NCBI GenBank assembly: GCA_021772015.1
Contig: JAETNS010000003.1
Coordinates: 62,001-126,000, forward strand
Reading direction: 5' to 3'
From: Prevotellaceae bacterium
GTDB taxonomy: Bacteria > Bacteroidota > Bacteroidia > Bacteroidales > Muribaculaceae
DNA length: 64,000 bases
The position numbers were made by a program, and so were the translations under genes. Within the stretch, counting starts at the first letter, position 1; each line of letters starts with the position of its first letter. This document shows positions 54,382 to 62,947 of this stretch, piece after piece. The notes below the pieces were generated by a model. The model saw only the letters and a program-made list of their open reading frames with translations, searched no databases and had not been told where the DNA came from.

Positions 54382-54885
54382 TCAGATTTTAAGCGTGCCT
54401 AACTCTATCACTTCCAGGTTTGACGGGGTCTGGCCGTCTATGTCGAGCCTGACCAAGGTGCGCTTCGACTGCCATCCATGATGACCTGCGGCTCCGGGAT
54501 TTATGTGCAGGCAGTCGAGTGTCGGGTCGAACATTACTTTGAGGATATGGCTGTGGCCGCAGACAAATATCCGGGCGTGCGCGTCACGCAGCATCCGGGT
54601 TATCCCGGGCTGGTAACGTCCGGGATAACCGCCTATGTGGGTCATGAAGACATTCGTGTCCTCCACTTTGAATTGCTGGACAGAGGGGAAGTAACGGCGC
54701 GTCTCGCCATAGTCGATATTGCCGTGGACCGCCCGTACCACCGGGCATACCTCTTCAAGGCGGCGGATGACATCGACGCAGCCGATGTCTCCCGCATGCC
54801 ATATCTCATCACATCCCGCGAAATGAGTCGCGAAACGGTCGTCCCAACATGAGTGTGTGTCGGAAAGAATGCCTATCTTTTTCAT
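54382..54885 (-). CDS. Metallophosphoesterase (YfcE-like)
   Basis: The 167-aa calcineurin-like phosphoesterase has the metal-binding motifs ILSDTHSCWDD, WHAGDIGCVD, VRAVHGNIDYGE, FMTHIGGYPG and VCGHSHILKV. YfcE/MJ0936-type enzymes hydrolyse phosphodiesters with Mn2+ or Ni2+, and the physiological substrate is often unknown. It starts 2 bp after the GH13 stop codon, so translation is probably coupled. Confidence 0.93.
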   Translation of the reverse strand: MKKIGILSDTHSCWDDRFATHFAGCDEIWHAGDIGCVDVIRRLEEVCPVVRAVHGNIDYGETRRYFPSVQQFKVEDTNVFMTHIGGYPGRYQPGITRMLRDAHARIFVCGHSHILKVMFDPTLDCLHINPGAAGHHGWQSKRTLVRLDIDGQTPSNLEVIELGTLKI

Positions 54886-54887
54886 TG

Positions 54888-56753
54888 TCAGAAGTTCTGT
54901 AATATCATCACCTGTCGGGGAGAGAAGGTCATCTCCTCGGCGATGGTGACATCTTCGCCTGAAATCATGTCATGGAGACGGGTACCGTACGGCAGAATCT
55001 CGACCGTGCGCTCCATTGTGACAGTCAGAGGCTTTGATGTTCCGTTCATGAGCACCGTCACCTCCTTGTCGCCAAGTTTGCGGCGATAGACATACATGCC
55101 GTTCTGGGGCATGAAATGCTTAAGCGATCCTTTGGCGATCACATCGTTGGCTTCACCGCGTCGCCAATGGAGGAGCTTCGACAGGTAGTCCCACGCTTCA
55201 TTCTGGAGAGGGGTGCGTCCTTCAGCAGTGAATGCATTGACTGTGTCGCCGGGAAAACCGCCGGGGAAGTCTCGCCTGACATATCCGTCCGATCCCTCCT
55301 TGCTGCCGTTCATCAGCAATTCAGTGCCGTAGTAAAGTTGGGGTATGCCCCTTGAGGTCAACAGGAACGCTATGGCCTGTTTCCATGATCCGAGCGAGTC
55401 AGGCTCGGCCAGCAGGAAGCGGTCGGTGTCATGATTGTCAAGGAAAGTCAGCACCTTCTGTGGATCGGGATATAGGAAATCCATCGCCAGATGATCGTAA
55501 AGGTGGTTGAGGCCATTCCAGGGATCGGTTTCCTGGTCGAAGTATTTGTGCCCGTTGATGGAAATCATGAAGTCCATCACTGTCGGGAGCTCAGTCTTTT
55601 TGGGATTTATGCGGTTGCCTTTCTGCCAGAACGCGGATCCGGCTTCATTTCCATACCAGCATTCGCCGACTATGTTGAAATTCGGATACTCCGTCAGTAC
55701 GGCTTTCGCCCATGAAGCCATCCCGTCAAGGTCGGCATAGGGATAGGTATCCATCCTGATCCCGTTGATTTTTGATGACTCTATCCACCAGATGGAGTTC
55801 TGGATAAGATACTTCATCAGATGGGGATTGCGCTGGTTAAGGTCAGGCATGGCTGTCACGAACCACCCGTTTACCGTGTGGTCAAGATCATAGTCAGACA
55901 CATAAGGGTCATGGATTGTCGACAGGCGGAAATTGGTTGTCTCCTTCCCTTCGGGATGGTTGAACCAGTCTTTCGAGGGCATATCGGCCATCCAGGGATG
56001 ATTGATGCCCGCGTGATTGAAGATCATATCCATCACGACCTTGATGCTCCGTTTGTTGGCTTCGGATACAAGCTCCTGCCACTGCTCGTTCGAGCCAAAG
56101 CGCGGGTCGATACGGTAATAGTCGGTTGTGGCGTAGCCGTGGTAGCTTCCTCCGGGCATGTCATTCTCCAGCACAGGGCAGCTCCAGATGGCCGTGACCC
56201 CGAGGGTGTCTATATAATCGAGGTTATCGATTATTCCCCGGATATTGCCCCCGTGTCGCCCGTTATGGTCGGCGCGGTCCGCCCCTATCGGGTAGTCAAG
56301 GCCTTCCATCGATTTGGCCGCGTCAATGTCGCCTTGGGCGAAGCGGTCGGGCATGAGAAGATACAAAACGTCTGACGCGTCAAAACCGGTGTATTCCTCC
56401 CCTCTTTTTGTGCGGGCCTTCAGCTCGTAAGGAATGTTGGCCTTTCTTGATCCGAGAGTGAATTTCAGATCCATCTTCCCCGGATTTGTCTCCGGGGAGA
56501 TGTCGAAATAAAGAAGTTTATAGTTCGGACTGTCGAGTGACACCGCTTCTTTGAGTGTCACGCCCGGATAATCGGCTGTAACGTCGGCGGCCGCGATATC
56601 CGGGCCGGTGACCATCACCTGCAACGTCGTGTCTGACATTCCGACCCACCAGTATGGCGGCTCGACATTGGTGACCATCGGGGCTTTCTTGGCTCCGAAA
56701 AGACTCGCGGCTCCCGCGAGGATGCTTAGCGAAATCATAGCCAGTTTTTTCAT
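54888..56753 (-). CDS. GH13 alpha-amylase/neopullulanase (SusA-like)
   Basis: The 621-aa enzyme has a signal peptide (MKKLAMISLSILAGAASLFG), an N-terminal Ig-like cyclomaltodextrinase domain (about 25-115), the GH13 barrel and a C-terminal beta domain. The four GH13 regions are visible: DMIFNHAG, GIRMDTYPY (nucleophile Asp), IVGECWYG (acid/base Glu) and FLDNHDTDR. Length and layout match SusA, the periplasmic neopullulanase of Bacteroides that degrades maltooligosaccharides. No susC/susD pair is in the window. Confidence 0.92.
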   Translation of the reverse strand: MKKLAMISLSILAGAASLFGAKKAPMVTNVEPPYWWVGMSDTTLQVMVTGPDIAAADVTADYPGVTLKEAVSLDSPNYKLLYFDISPETNPGKMDLKFTLGSRKANIPYELKARTKRGEEYTGFDASDVLYLLMPDRFAQGDIDAAKSMEGLDYPIGADRADHNGRHGGNIRGIIDNLDYIDTLGVTAIWSCPVLENDMPGGSYHGYATTDYYRIDPRFGSNEQWQELVSEANKRSIKVVMDMIFNHAGINHPWMADMPSKDWFNHPEGKETTNFRLSTIHDPYVSDYDLDHTVNGWFVTAMPDLNQRNPHLMKYLIQNSIWWIESSKINGIRMDTYPYADLDGMASWAKAVLTEYPNFNIVGECWYGNEAGSAFWQKGNRINPKKTELPTVMDFMISINGHKYFDQETDPWNGLNHLYDHLAMDFLYPDPQKVLTFLDNHDTDRFLLAEPDSLGSWKQAIAFLLTSRGIPQLYYGTELLMNGSKEGSDGYVRRDFPGGFPGDTVNAFTAEGRTPLQNEAWDYLSKLLHWRRGEANDVIAKGSLKHFMPQNGMYVYRRKLGDKEVTVLMNGTSKPLTVTMERTVEILPYGTRLHDMISGEDVTIAEEMTFSPRQVMILQNF

Positions 56754-56816
56754 GGATGATATGAATGCAAGTTAAACATAATTGATATTGATTCGGTTTG
56801 ATAGCGTGCTGACAGG

Positions 56817-59021
56817 CTAATCCGCCGGGGTGAGCCTTATTATGTCGAACAACACCACATTGGAATTGGGATCGGCGTAGACCGGTGACGGCTGGTAATA
56901 GCGCAGTTCGATACGGTTTGTGCCTTTCTCCAGGGTTATGATCAGCGAATTGCTCCATACTGTCATCTCCTGCCATGACTCATTGTCGCCATGGCGCGTG
57001 GTGGCGGGGGAAAGCTGCGGGAATATGAATATGCCCGCCTCTTTGCTGTTGACCCGGAGGCTGCGCAAGGCTGTCTTGCGTTGCGTGTTGACAATTCCCA
57101 ACCCATTGGCGTAATGGACATCGACGATATATCTCCCTGAACGGGGAGCGTTGAAATCAAATCCGATGTTCCGGTTGCGGAAACGGGTCGACTCCACGAA
57201 TTTCGCGGCCAACTTCTTGTCCTCCAATATCTTGGTGCCGCTTTTTGCGATAGAGGACGCGTAGATGGATGTGCGTTGCTGCGAGGGAAGGTAGAGATAC
57301 GGCTTGCTGCTGAATCCGGATAATTCGCTGTTGACCAACGCAGTGAACTGCACGATTGCAAGCTTTGGGGCGTTATACAGCCGGTATGTGTCCCTGAATA
57401 TCTCTTCCTGCAGGATTCCGTTTATGTAGACCAGACGACACTCACCGCTTTTCTCCTCAAGAAATTCACGGTCAGTCTCGGTCAGAGAGTTGTCGGGGAG
57501 ATTTGCAGGTAATGACCCCGTATGGATTTTTGCCTGACGTTCAGCTGTCCATTCCACGACCGGAGGAAGCGGTGCCATCGGGGTGTTTTCCCGGAGATTC
57601 ACGAATCCCGGATCTGCCGACGCGCCCGCGAGGGTGATGGAGATGGAGTGTTTCCCCTTCAGAGAAGCATCCAGGAATGGTCCCGACGGCTTCCCGTCGA
57701 TGGTGAATGTCGATATGGCTTTTCCGGTGCCGGTTATCTTTATGTCAAGCAGAGCGTCGCGGTAACGGAGATTGCCTATCGTTTTCTCTCCGGGCAGATT
57801 CTCGGGGACATAAGGGGCGAAGAACACACCATCCTCCTTGAATCTGAGTCCAAGCAGCCCTCGGAGAATCAGGGTGGTGAATGTCGAACGGAATGACGGT
57901 GTCAGGTGTCGGTAGCCAAGCAGGCGTTTACCCTCCAGGGCCATCAACGCCCCCACGGCGCATGAGTATGCCGCCTCGTTGCCGCAAGTGGCGGTCGCGG
58001 CGGTCCATGCCGACTGCAACAGGGCAGGGGAGATCTCCTCCCTTGTCTCCCCGCTTGCAGGAGGAAGTGCGGGCTGATAGTGTGAGACCCCGAAGAAACC
58101 TGACGGAGTCTTCTTTACGATAGCGTCAGCCATAGCGTCGGGGAGTATCCCGGAAAGAATGGCCACTGCCTGGGCGAGATTGTCGGTCGACTGCAGGGGA
58201 AGCGGACAGAGAGGTGTCCCGTATGCCGTCGCGCTGAAATATCCCATGTTTGGGATCCACATAAGGCTTTTCAATGATCCCGTAAGGGAGTCACTGGATG
58301 ATAACCCGAGATTCGCCATGCCCCCTGCATAGGCCGCATTCACTCCTAAGGTGGACTGTTGGAAAATGTCAGCCTGGGTCATCCAGTTTGGGAACATCCC
58401 GGCTGCGGAGGCCATATAACGGGGAATCCCGGTGAAAAGGCCGGTGGATGGGTTGTATGATATTCTTCTGTCGGAGGCAATTATGTTGCGTGCCGTCTGC
58501 CTTACTGTCTTTTCCCATTGTGGATCTCCTGTGGCAAGCCATAATTCCGACGCGGCCAGAAGCCATTCGGCATTGGAGTTGACCGTTGGCCAGCCGGTAT
58601 GGCGGTTCTCATAAGGCACAACCAGTCCGTTGCGGAGCCTTCCCTCCATCATGATCTTTGCTGAGTCATTCTGGAGCGGGTTAAGATAAATCTCGTAGGG
58701 AGTCTGGGGTCCATAACGTCCGGGCGCGGGATATGAGGCTTCGAGACGGTATAGAAAATCAAGCAATGGATAATCAGAGCTGAAAGTCATCCGTCCGGCT
58801 GCTTCCTTTCCGGCGATGATGGTGTCGAGGACGTTCCCGCTTACCCTGACCTGCATTACAGTGTCAGACATTACGCGTAACACAACCCCGTCGTGGAGGT
58901 CGATGCTGTCAGGCCATATGTCGAAAGCCTCGTTATGGGCGATCGGCTCCTCAGTGCGCGCGGTCTCTTTCCCGCATCCTGTGGGCAGGAGCAGGGCAAC
59001 GATAAGCATTACAGGCAACAT
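56817..59021 (-). CDS. Six-hairpin glycosidase-like lipoprotein with C-terminal CBM-like domain
   Basis: The ORF track begins at 59114, but a perfect hairpin at 59096-59128 lies there. The ATG at 59021 gives a lipoprotein signal (MLPVMLIVALLLPTGCGKE) and 734 aa. The central region (about 90-400) resembles (alpha/alpha)6 glycosidases of the GH63/trehalase-like group (RHTGWPTVNSNAEWLLAASE; QSAWTAATATCGNEAAYSC). The last about 150 residues look like a CBM6/35-type jelly roll (NIGFDFNAPRSGRYIVDVHYA; GTNRIELRYYQ). It is first in the operon with the GH13 enzyme (63-bp gap), so it likely processes alpha-glucans or related glycans on the periplasmic side. Exact activity uncertain. Confidence 0.75.
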   Translation of the reverse strand: MLPVMLIVALLLPTGCGKETARTEEPIAHNEAFDIWPDSIDLHDGVVLRVMSDTVMQVRVSGNVLDTIIAGKEAAGRMTFSSDYPLLDFLYRLEASYPAPGRYGPQTPYEIYLNPLQNDSAKIMMEGRLRNGLVVPYENRHTGWPTVNSNAEWLLAASELWLATGDPQWEKTVRQTARNIIASDRRISYNPSTGLFTGIPRYMASAAGMFPNWMTQADIFQQSTLGVNAAYAGGMANLGLSSSDSLTGSLKSLMWIPNMGYFSATAYGTPLCPLPLQSTDNLAQAVAILSGILPDAMADAIVKKTPSGFFGVSHYQPALPPASGETREEISPALLQSAWTAATATCGNEAAYSCAVGALMALEGKRLLGYRHLTPSFRSTFTTLILRGLLGLRFKEDGVFFAPYVPENLPGEKTIGNLRYRDALLDIKITGTGKAISTFTIDGKPSGPFLDASLKGKHSISITLAGASADPGFVNLRENTPMAPLPPVVEWTAERQAKIHTGSLPANLPDNSLTETDREFLEEKSGECRLVYINGILQEEIFRDTYRLYNAPKLAIVQFTALVNSELSGFSSKPYLYLPSQQRTSIYASSIAKSGTKILEDKKLAAKFVESTRFRNRNIGFDFNAPRSGRYIVDVHYANGLGIVNTQRKTALRSLRVNSKEAGIFIFPQLSPATTRHGDNESWQEMTVWSNSLIITLEKGTNRIELRYYQPSPVYADPNSNVVLFDIIRLTPAD

Positions 59022-59095
59022 GATTGCCTTAAGGCGCGCTATATGGCAGAGATCACAGCTCAATTTTCCGGTGGTTTGGTGGAAATCTATCCAAA

Positions 59096-59128
59096 CATGA
59101 CAGCGGAGCATCATGCTCCGCTGTCATG
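59096..59128 (-). terminator. Perfect hairpin after the C1 peptidase gene
   Basis: CATGACAGCGGAGCAT (59096-59111) is fully complementary to 59113-59128 with one unpaired base between. It lies between the peptidase stop and the glycosidase start and argues against the upstream start for the latter. The following T-run is weak (TTTGG). Confidence 0.65.
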
Positions 59129-59165
59129 ATAACATCCGGTCGAACGGTTTTGTGGGATTATTTCT

Positions 59166-59202
59166 TAAGTAATTGTTCAAAATAATTTTGACCAGTTACT
59201 TT
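59166..59202. repeat. Core-less copy of the inverted-repeat element
   Basis: TAAGTAATTGTTCAAAAT runs directly into ATTTTGACCAGTTACTTT-type sequence: the two ends of the 185-bp element at 22940 joined without its core. The arms match the element ends with a few substitutions, and the stop codon TAA (59196-59198) of the C1 peptidase falls inside the right arm. Confidence 0.65.
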
Positions 59203-60455
59203 GCTTTTTTTGCGATATCCTTGGGGATGGCCTCTTTGTTGACGAGGATATTGATTGTCTTTGCCAGGAAATAAGGCTCTGACACATAGAAATAGCCGTC
59301 ATATACCTGGTTGGTGTCCCATGAGTTCTTGACCTTGTAGTAGCGGTTGCCGTTCTTGTCGCGGGCTGTGCCTATGATTTCCATCCCGTGGTCGTCTGTG
59401 GTCTCCTGGGAGTCGAACATCTGCTGGCGTATTTCCTGGGTGATCTCCATCTCGGCCACCGGCTCCTTGAAATCGAAGCGGGCTGCCTGGCGGTCTTTGT
59501 CGCTCAGCTTTACCCAGCGAGAAAGCTCGGAGCCTTCGAGGTCGGCGGCGTCGGTCTCTTTGGGCATCACGGCGTAGCCCTCATACCATTTGAATCCTCC
59601 TTCGCTCACATCGGCAGACCATACGACAGGATAGCCTTTCTCGATCGCGTTGTCCACTACAGCCTTCATCTCCTCCATGGGGAGGTTGAGCGATTTGGCC
59701 CATATCCAGTTGTCGGGGACCTCGACGGCAAACTCCTCGTAGAAGGGATGGTGGGTGAAGGAGGTTATCGAGACATAATCATCCATTTTGACGGGCAGCG
59801 ACTCCGCATAGCTGGCAGGGGTGTAGGTCTTGCCGTTTACGGTGAATGTCTCAGGCACTTTCCCGAGGTACGCGTCAAGGATCGCCTCGTAGCCTTTGCG
59901 CCAGGCGGTAGATATCTTCTTGTTGGGATTTGACTTCACCGCGTCAAGGTATGCCTTGAGTACCGCGTCAAGTTCGCCGTGTACATGTTTCTCCTCGCCG
60001 TATTGCAGGCCGGTGTAGAATTCCTCCGGGATGGCTCCATATCGGCTCCACACATAAGGCACGTCGAGGGCCGATCCGCCGGCGGCGAAATTGGTCTGGC
60101 CGTAAAGACGGATGTAACGGTCGGCCTTGTCAAGGTAGCATTGGCGGACTGTGAACATCTCGCTAAGGTCAAGCGAGTCGCCTCCATTGCGCAGTATCTC
60201 ATCCTCGATGAAAGAGGTCGAGGCGAAACACCAGCATGTCCCGCTTTTGTTCTGGTCTTTGACGGAGGTGTGAGGGAGGACTTTGACATCTATGAAGCCG
60301 AATCCGATGGAATCGGCTTTCAGAGTGTCAGACTCTTCGGATATCTGCCGGCCGCAGTCGATCCGGTTGCCGGTCTTGTCAAAATTCCCGTATGCGGCGG
60401 CGGTTAGTGCCAGTGATGCGGCCGCCAATGCGGCCAGTGGTGACTTTCTCTTCAT
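59196..60455 (-). CDS. Secreted C1 peptidase (bleomycin hydrolase/PepC-like)
   Basis: The 419-aa protein has a signal peptide (MKRKSPLAALAAASLALTAAA) and a papain-like fold of the C1B type. The active-site Cys is in DQNKSGTCWCFASTSF, the His in TDDHGMEIIGTA and the Asn in YKVKNSWDTN. Cytosolic relatives are aminopeptidases, but this one carries an export signal, as in several Bacteroidetes. The stop codon lies within the core-less repeat. It has a consensus promoter. Confidence 0.9.
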   Translation of the reverse strand: MKRKSPLAALAAASLALTAAAYGNFDKTGNRIDCGRQISEESDTLKADSIGFGFIDVKVLPHTSVKDQNKSGTCWCFASTSFIEDEILRNGGDSLDLSEMFTVRQCYLDKADRYIRLYGQTNFAAGGSALDVPYVWSRYGAIPEEFYTGLQYGEEKHVHGELDAVLKAYLDAVKSNPNKKISTAWRKGYEAILDAYLGKVPETFTVNGKTYTPASYAESLPVKMDDYVSITSFTHHPFYEEFAVEVPDNWIWAKSLNLPMEEMKAVVDNAIEKGYPVVWSADVSEGGFKWYEGYAVMPKETDAADLEGSELSRWVKLSDKDRQAARFDFKEPVAEMEITQEIRQQMFDSQETTDDHGMEIIGTARDKNGNRYYKVKNSWDTNQVYDGYFYVSEPYFLAKTINILVNKEAIPKDIAKKAK

Positions 60456-60540
60456 TGCAAGGTCTGGTTTATAAGTTTGGAGATCGCCCGGACAGCGTTG
60501 CCCGAAGCGTGGGTGATATCTCCCCGTCTCGGTTTTGATA

Positions 60541-60572
60541 CAAAAGTAATAATAATCTTCGGGAAAGGCAAA
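60541..60572 (-). promoter_or_regulatory. Promoter of the C1 peptidase gene
   Basis: Minus-strand TACTTTTG (60548-60541) follows TTTG (60572-60569) by 20 bp, a complete consensus match. The leader is about 80 nt. Confidence 0.75.
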
Positions 60573-60604
60573 TAAAGCGGGTATAAATATTTTTCACGCA
60601 AAGG

Positions 60605-60636
60605 TTTGGCTGTTAAATGAAAAATGCCTAAATTTG
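60605..60636 (+). promoter_or_regulatory. Promoter of the type B L31 gene
   Basis: TTTG (60605-60608), 20 bp, TAAATTTG (60629-60636): a complete consensus match, about 75 bp before the start codon. Confidence 0.78.
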
Positions 60637-60711
60637 CAGGCCATTACTAAAAGTCGCCCTACCAGCGACGCTTCCAGACAGTACTGAAAACAATAACAAC
60701 CCGCAGATAAA

Positions 60712-60966
60712 ATGAAAAAAGACATCCATCCTTCCAACTATCGCAAAGTAGTTTTCAAAGATATGTCGAACGATGAGATCTTCATCACCCATTCGACCGT
60801 GGCCGCAAAGGAGACTATCGAAGTAGACGGCGAGACCTATCCCCTCGTGAAGCTTGAAATCACCTCCTCTTCCCACCCCTTCTTTACCGGCAAGCAGAAA
60901 CTCGTCGACACCGCAGGCCGCGTCGACAAGTTCCTCTCCCGCTACGGCGATCGCAAGAAGAAATGA
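60712..60966 (+). CDS. rpmE2: 50S ribosomal protein L31 type B
   Basis: The 84-aa protein matches zinc-independent bL31 ([40 protein letters not shown]). It has no cysteines, which marks the type B form that lacks the zinc ribbon. It helps bridge the ribosomal subunits. It is a single-gene unit with its own promoter and terminator. Confidence 0.96.
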   Translation: MKKDIHPSNYRKVVFKDMSNDEIFITHSTVAAKETIEVDGETYPLVKLEITSSSHPFFTGKQKLVDTAGRVDKFLSRYGDRKKK

Positions 60967-61036
60967 GAAACAGCCACTGTCGCGCCGCCTGATATCTGCC
61001 TTCCGCAGATAGGGTGTGAAGGCTGTTGGTAAAAAT

Positions 61037-61082
61037 AAAGCACAGGCGTGGATTCTGATTAAGGGATTCACGCCTGTGCTTT
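61037..61082 (+). terminator. Terminator of the L31 gene
   Basis: A perfect 14-bp stem, AAAGCACAGGCGTG (61037-61050) and CACGCCTGTGCTTT (61069-61082), is followed by GTTTGGTTTG. Confidence 0.85.
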
Positions 61083-61194
61083 GTTTGGTTTGCTGTGTAA
61101 GCAGTTGAAAAGAAGGATATTGTAAAGGTAGGGATAACAGTTGTTATCAAACATCCTCCAAGTAGTTTGTTTCAGACAAACCTCTGGGTTTTTC

Positions 61195-61554
61195 CTAAAT
61201 AGGTCGGTCGAGGGGGCTTGGACTTGGTGAATGATGGCGGCGCGCCGGTTTGCCTGATGACCGGTGTTTCCTTTTGGATGACATGTGTCTTTTAGATGTT
61301 GTTCCGGCTGATTTCCGGTCAGTACTTTGTAGGGAGTCTGGGGTTGAAGCTTCCTGATAGCGCGCGGCCCTCTCTATGATTTGCAGTGAGTCGATCGCCC
61401 GGATGGAAAGAGATTGGCTCAGGCCGTGTGATGGCAGTGACGCTTTATGGTCTACTTCCTGACGGTCAGTTATATATGTGAACATCACCACTGCCCCCAT
61501 GATGAATAAAAGGACCAGTGTGCCGCGAATCTCGCCATGAGTCATCGGTCGCAT
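61195..61554 (-). CDS. Small membrane-anchored protein with basic Ser/Arg-rich tail
   Basis: The family is not recognised. The 119-aa ORF has one N-terminal TM (GTLVLLFIMGAVVMFTYIT, about 11-29) and a long hydrophilic tail rich in Ser, Arg, His and Lys (KRHMSSKRKHRSSGKPARR). It follows the DUF4421 gene by 39 bp in the same direction. The start could be Met1 (61554) or Met4 (61545). The tail composition suggests nucleic acid or envelope polymer contact, or simply low selection. It could be a spurious ORF. Confidence 0.5.
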   Translation of the reverse strand: MRPMTHGEIRGTLVLLFIMGAVVMFTYITDRQEVDHKASLPSHGLSQSLSIRAIDSLQIIERAARYQEASTPDSLQSTDRKSAGTTSKRHMSSKRKHRSSGKPARRHHSPSPSPLDRPI

Positions 61555-61593
61555 GATTGTGTCGTGTGGGATAATCTGTTTTCCGGCAGCTTC

Positions 61594-62727
61594 CTACCAG
61601 AGGTTGAAACGGAATCCGGCCGATGCTTCGAGAGACATGTTGTTGGCCAGGAATGTGTGTTGTTTGTCATAGACAAGGTTGGTGTCAACATTGCCTACGA
61701 TGCCGAAGAACCACCTCTTGTCATGATTGTAGATCAGCGATGCTTTCAGCCGGTTGCTTAGTGAGAAAGATGTCCGTTGGTGTGACGGATCAATGATATA
61801 CCCGACGCGAACCCCGATTGTCGGTGCTTCGGATACTCCCAGACACCAACCCTTGTGGAATACCCAGTTGTATGCGTAACCGATCTTCAGCGCGTAGTTT
61901 TTGTTGCTGACGCGGTAATGGTTGTCCCATTCAGGGGGGAGCTTGTTGGCTTCCGGCTGGTCGTCGAAGATCCCGGCGAAGTCCATGTCATAGTTCTGCT
62001 TCCAATAAGAGAACCCCGCATAAAGCGATCCGGAGCTTTTTACCTGTATCTTGGAGTAGGAGAAGGCTGCCGCCTGGGAGTAATGCCTGTGATTGAAAAA
62101 ATAATACAGGTTGATGCCCCAGCTGTCGGAATGGAACCCGTGGAAGGGGATATCCACATGGCGTGTTTCTCCGGGATAGCCGAGACGGTTGATTTTCATG
62201 TAGGAGTCATTGGTTATCGAGTAGTATTCAGCCCCGAACAATGAGCAGTTGAACTGAAATCCGAATCGCTTTCTGGCCCCGGTGTCAGCGTTGAAAAACT
62301 TGCTGACATTCATATCATAGCCCACAGACACAGCCATGTATGTAAGCCAGAGACCCATTGATGTCGACGGTCTTGAGTCGAAGCCCATCTTGTAGTCGTC
62401 GGTGAATCTGAAATCATATGAGTCGAGCCAGCTGTCGGTCTTGAACTTGACATTGAAGCGGTAGCCCGACCCCTGGACATACGTCGAGTCGTAATTGTTG
62501 AAGAAATGATCTCCCCAGCGGTATGTGTTCACGCAGAAGCGCGGGAATTTGCCCCACGACGCTATCGAGTCGAGATTAAGAAACACCGCTGATGCCTGTT
62601 GCGTACCCGCCGTGGCGAGCGCCAGCCATAACAATATGGAGGTCAGGAATTTCCCGAAAGGTCTGCGGCGAAATTCTTGTGCCGTCTTCCGGCATGTGTG
62701 TAATGTGTATATGGGCGGCTTGGGCAT
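61594..62727 (-). CDS. DUF4421 outer-membrane beta-barrel-like protein
   Basis: The ORF track starts at TTG 62739, but TAACTTTG, a -7 promoter box, overlaps that codon, so the ATG at 62727 (MPKPPIYTLHTCRK) is used and gives 377 aa. A signal segment follows at about 30-47 (FLTSILLWLALATAGTQQASA). The body has alternating beta-strand residues (YRFNVKFKTDSWLDSYDFRF, MGLWLTYMAVSVGYDMNVSK) and ends SAGFRFNLW, with the terminal aromatic residue of outer-membrane barrels. The domain matches DUF4421, whose function is unknown. Confidence 0.85.
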   Translation of the reverse strand: MPKPPIYTLHTCRKTAQEFRRRPFGKFLTSILLWLALATAGTQQASAVFLNLDSIASWGKFPRFCVNTYRWGDHFFNNYDSTYVQGSGYRFNVKFKTDSWLDSYDFRFTDDYKMGFDSRPSTSMGLWLTYMAVSVGYDMNVSKFFNADTGARKRFGFQFNCSLFGAEYYSITNDSYMKINRLGYPGETRHVDIPFHGFHSDSWGINLYYFFNHRHYSQAAAFSYSKIQVKSSGSLYAGFSYWKQNYDMDFAGIFDDQPEANKLPPEWDNHYRVSNKNYALKIGYAYNWVFHKGWCLGVSEAPTIGVRVGYIIDPSHQRTSFSLSNRLKASLIYNHDKRWFFGIVGNVDTNLVYDKQHTFLANNMSLEASAGFRFNLW

Positions 62728-62736
62728 AATTTTCTG

Positions 62737-62744
62737 CAAAGTTA
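62737..62744 (-). promoter_or_regulatory. -7 box of the DUF4421 gene
   Basis: Minus-strand TAACTTTG (62744-62737) ends only 9 nt before the chosen ATG, so the transcript would have a very short leader. No -33 TTTG was found at the proper distance. Confidence 0.5.
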
Positions 62745-62811
62745 CGAATTATCGGTGATTTTTACTGAATTTCGCTCCGCCAAGCTGTAAAGATATGACA
62801 AATACGCCAAA

Positions 62812-62851
62812 AAATAGGACCTGAATCCAAATTTGGATTCAGGTCCTATTT
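62812..62851 (-). terminator. Perfect 40-nt palindrome after the subtilase gene
   Basis: AAATAGGACCTGAATCCAAA (62812-62831) is followed directly by its exact complement (62832-62851). It lies about 95 bp beyond the subtilase stop and upstream of the DUF4421 gene, and can form a 20-bp hairpin terminator. Confidence 0.75.
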
Positions 62852-62947
62852 AAGTTTGATTTCCCGTGAGGGATTCCAATCACTGACAGTCAGGCTTTTT
62901 CTCAAAGATGGCTGTCTGCGGCAGTTGTTTATAGAGGGGACGCGTCG

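Noticed and set aside
59022-59114. Upstream start of the glycosidase-like lipoprotein
   Set aside because: It would run through a perfect hairpin and bury the lipoprotein signal about 45 residues inside.
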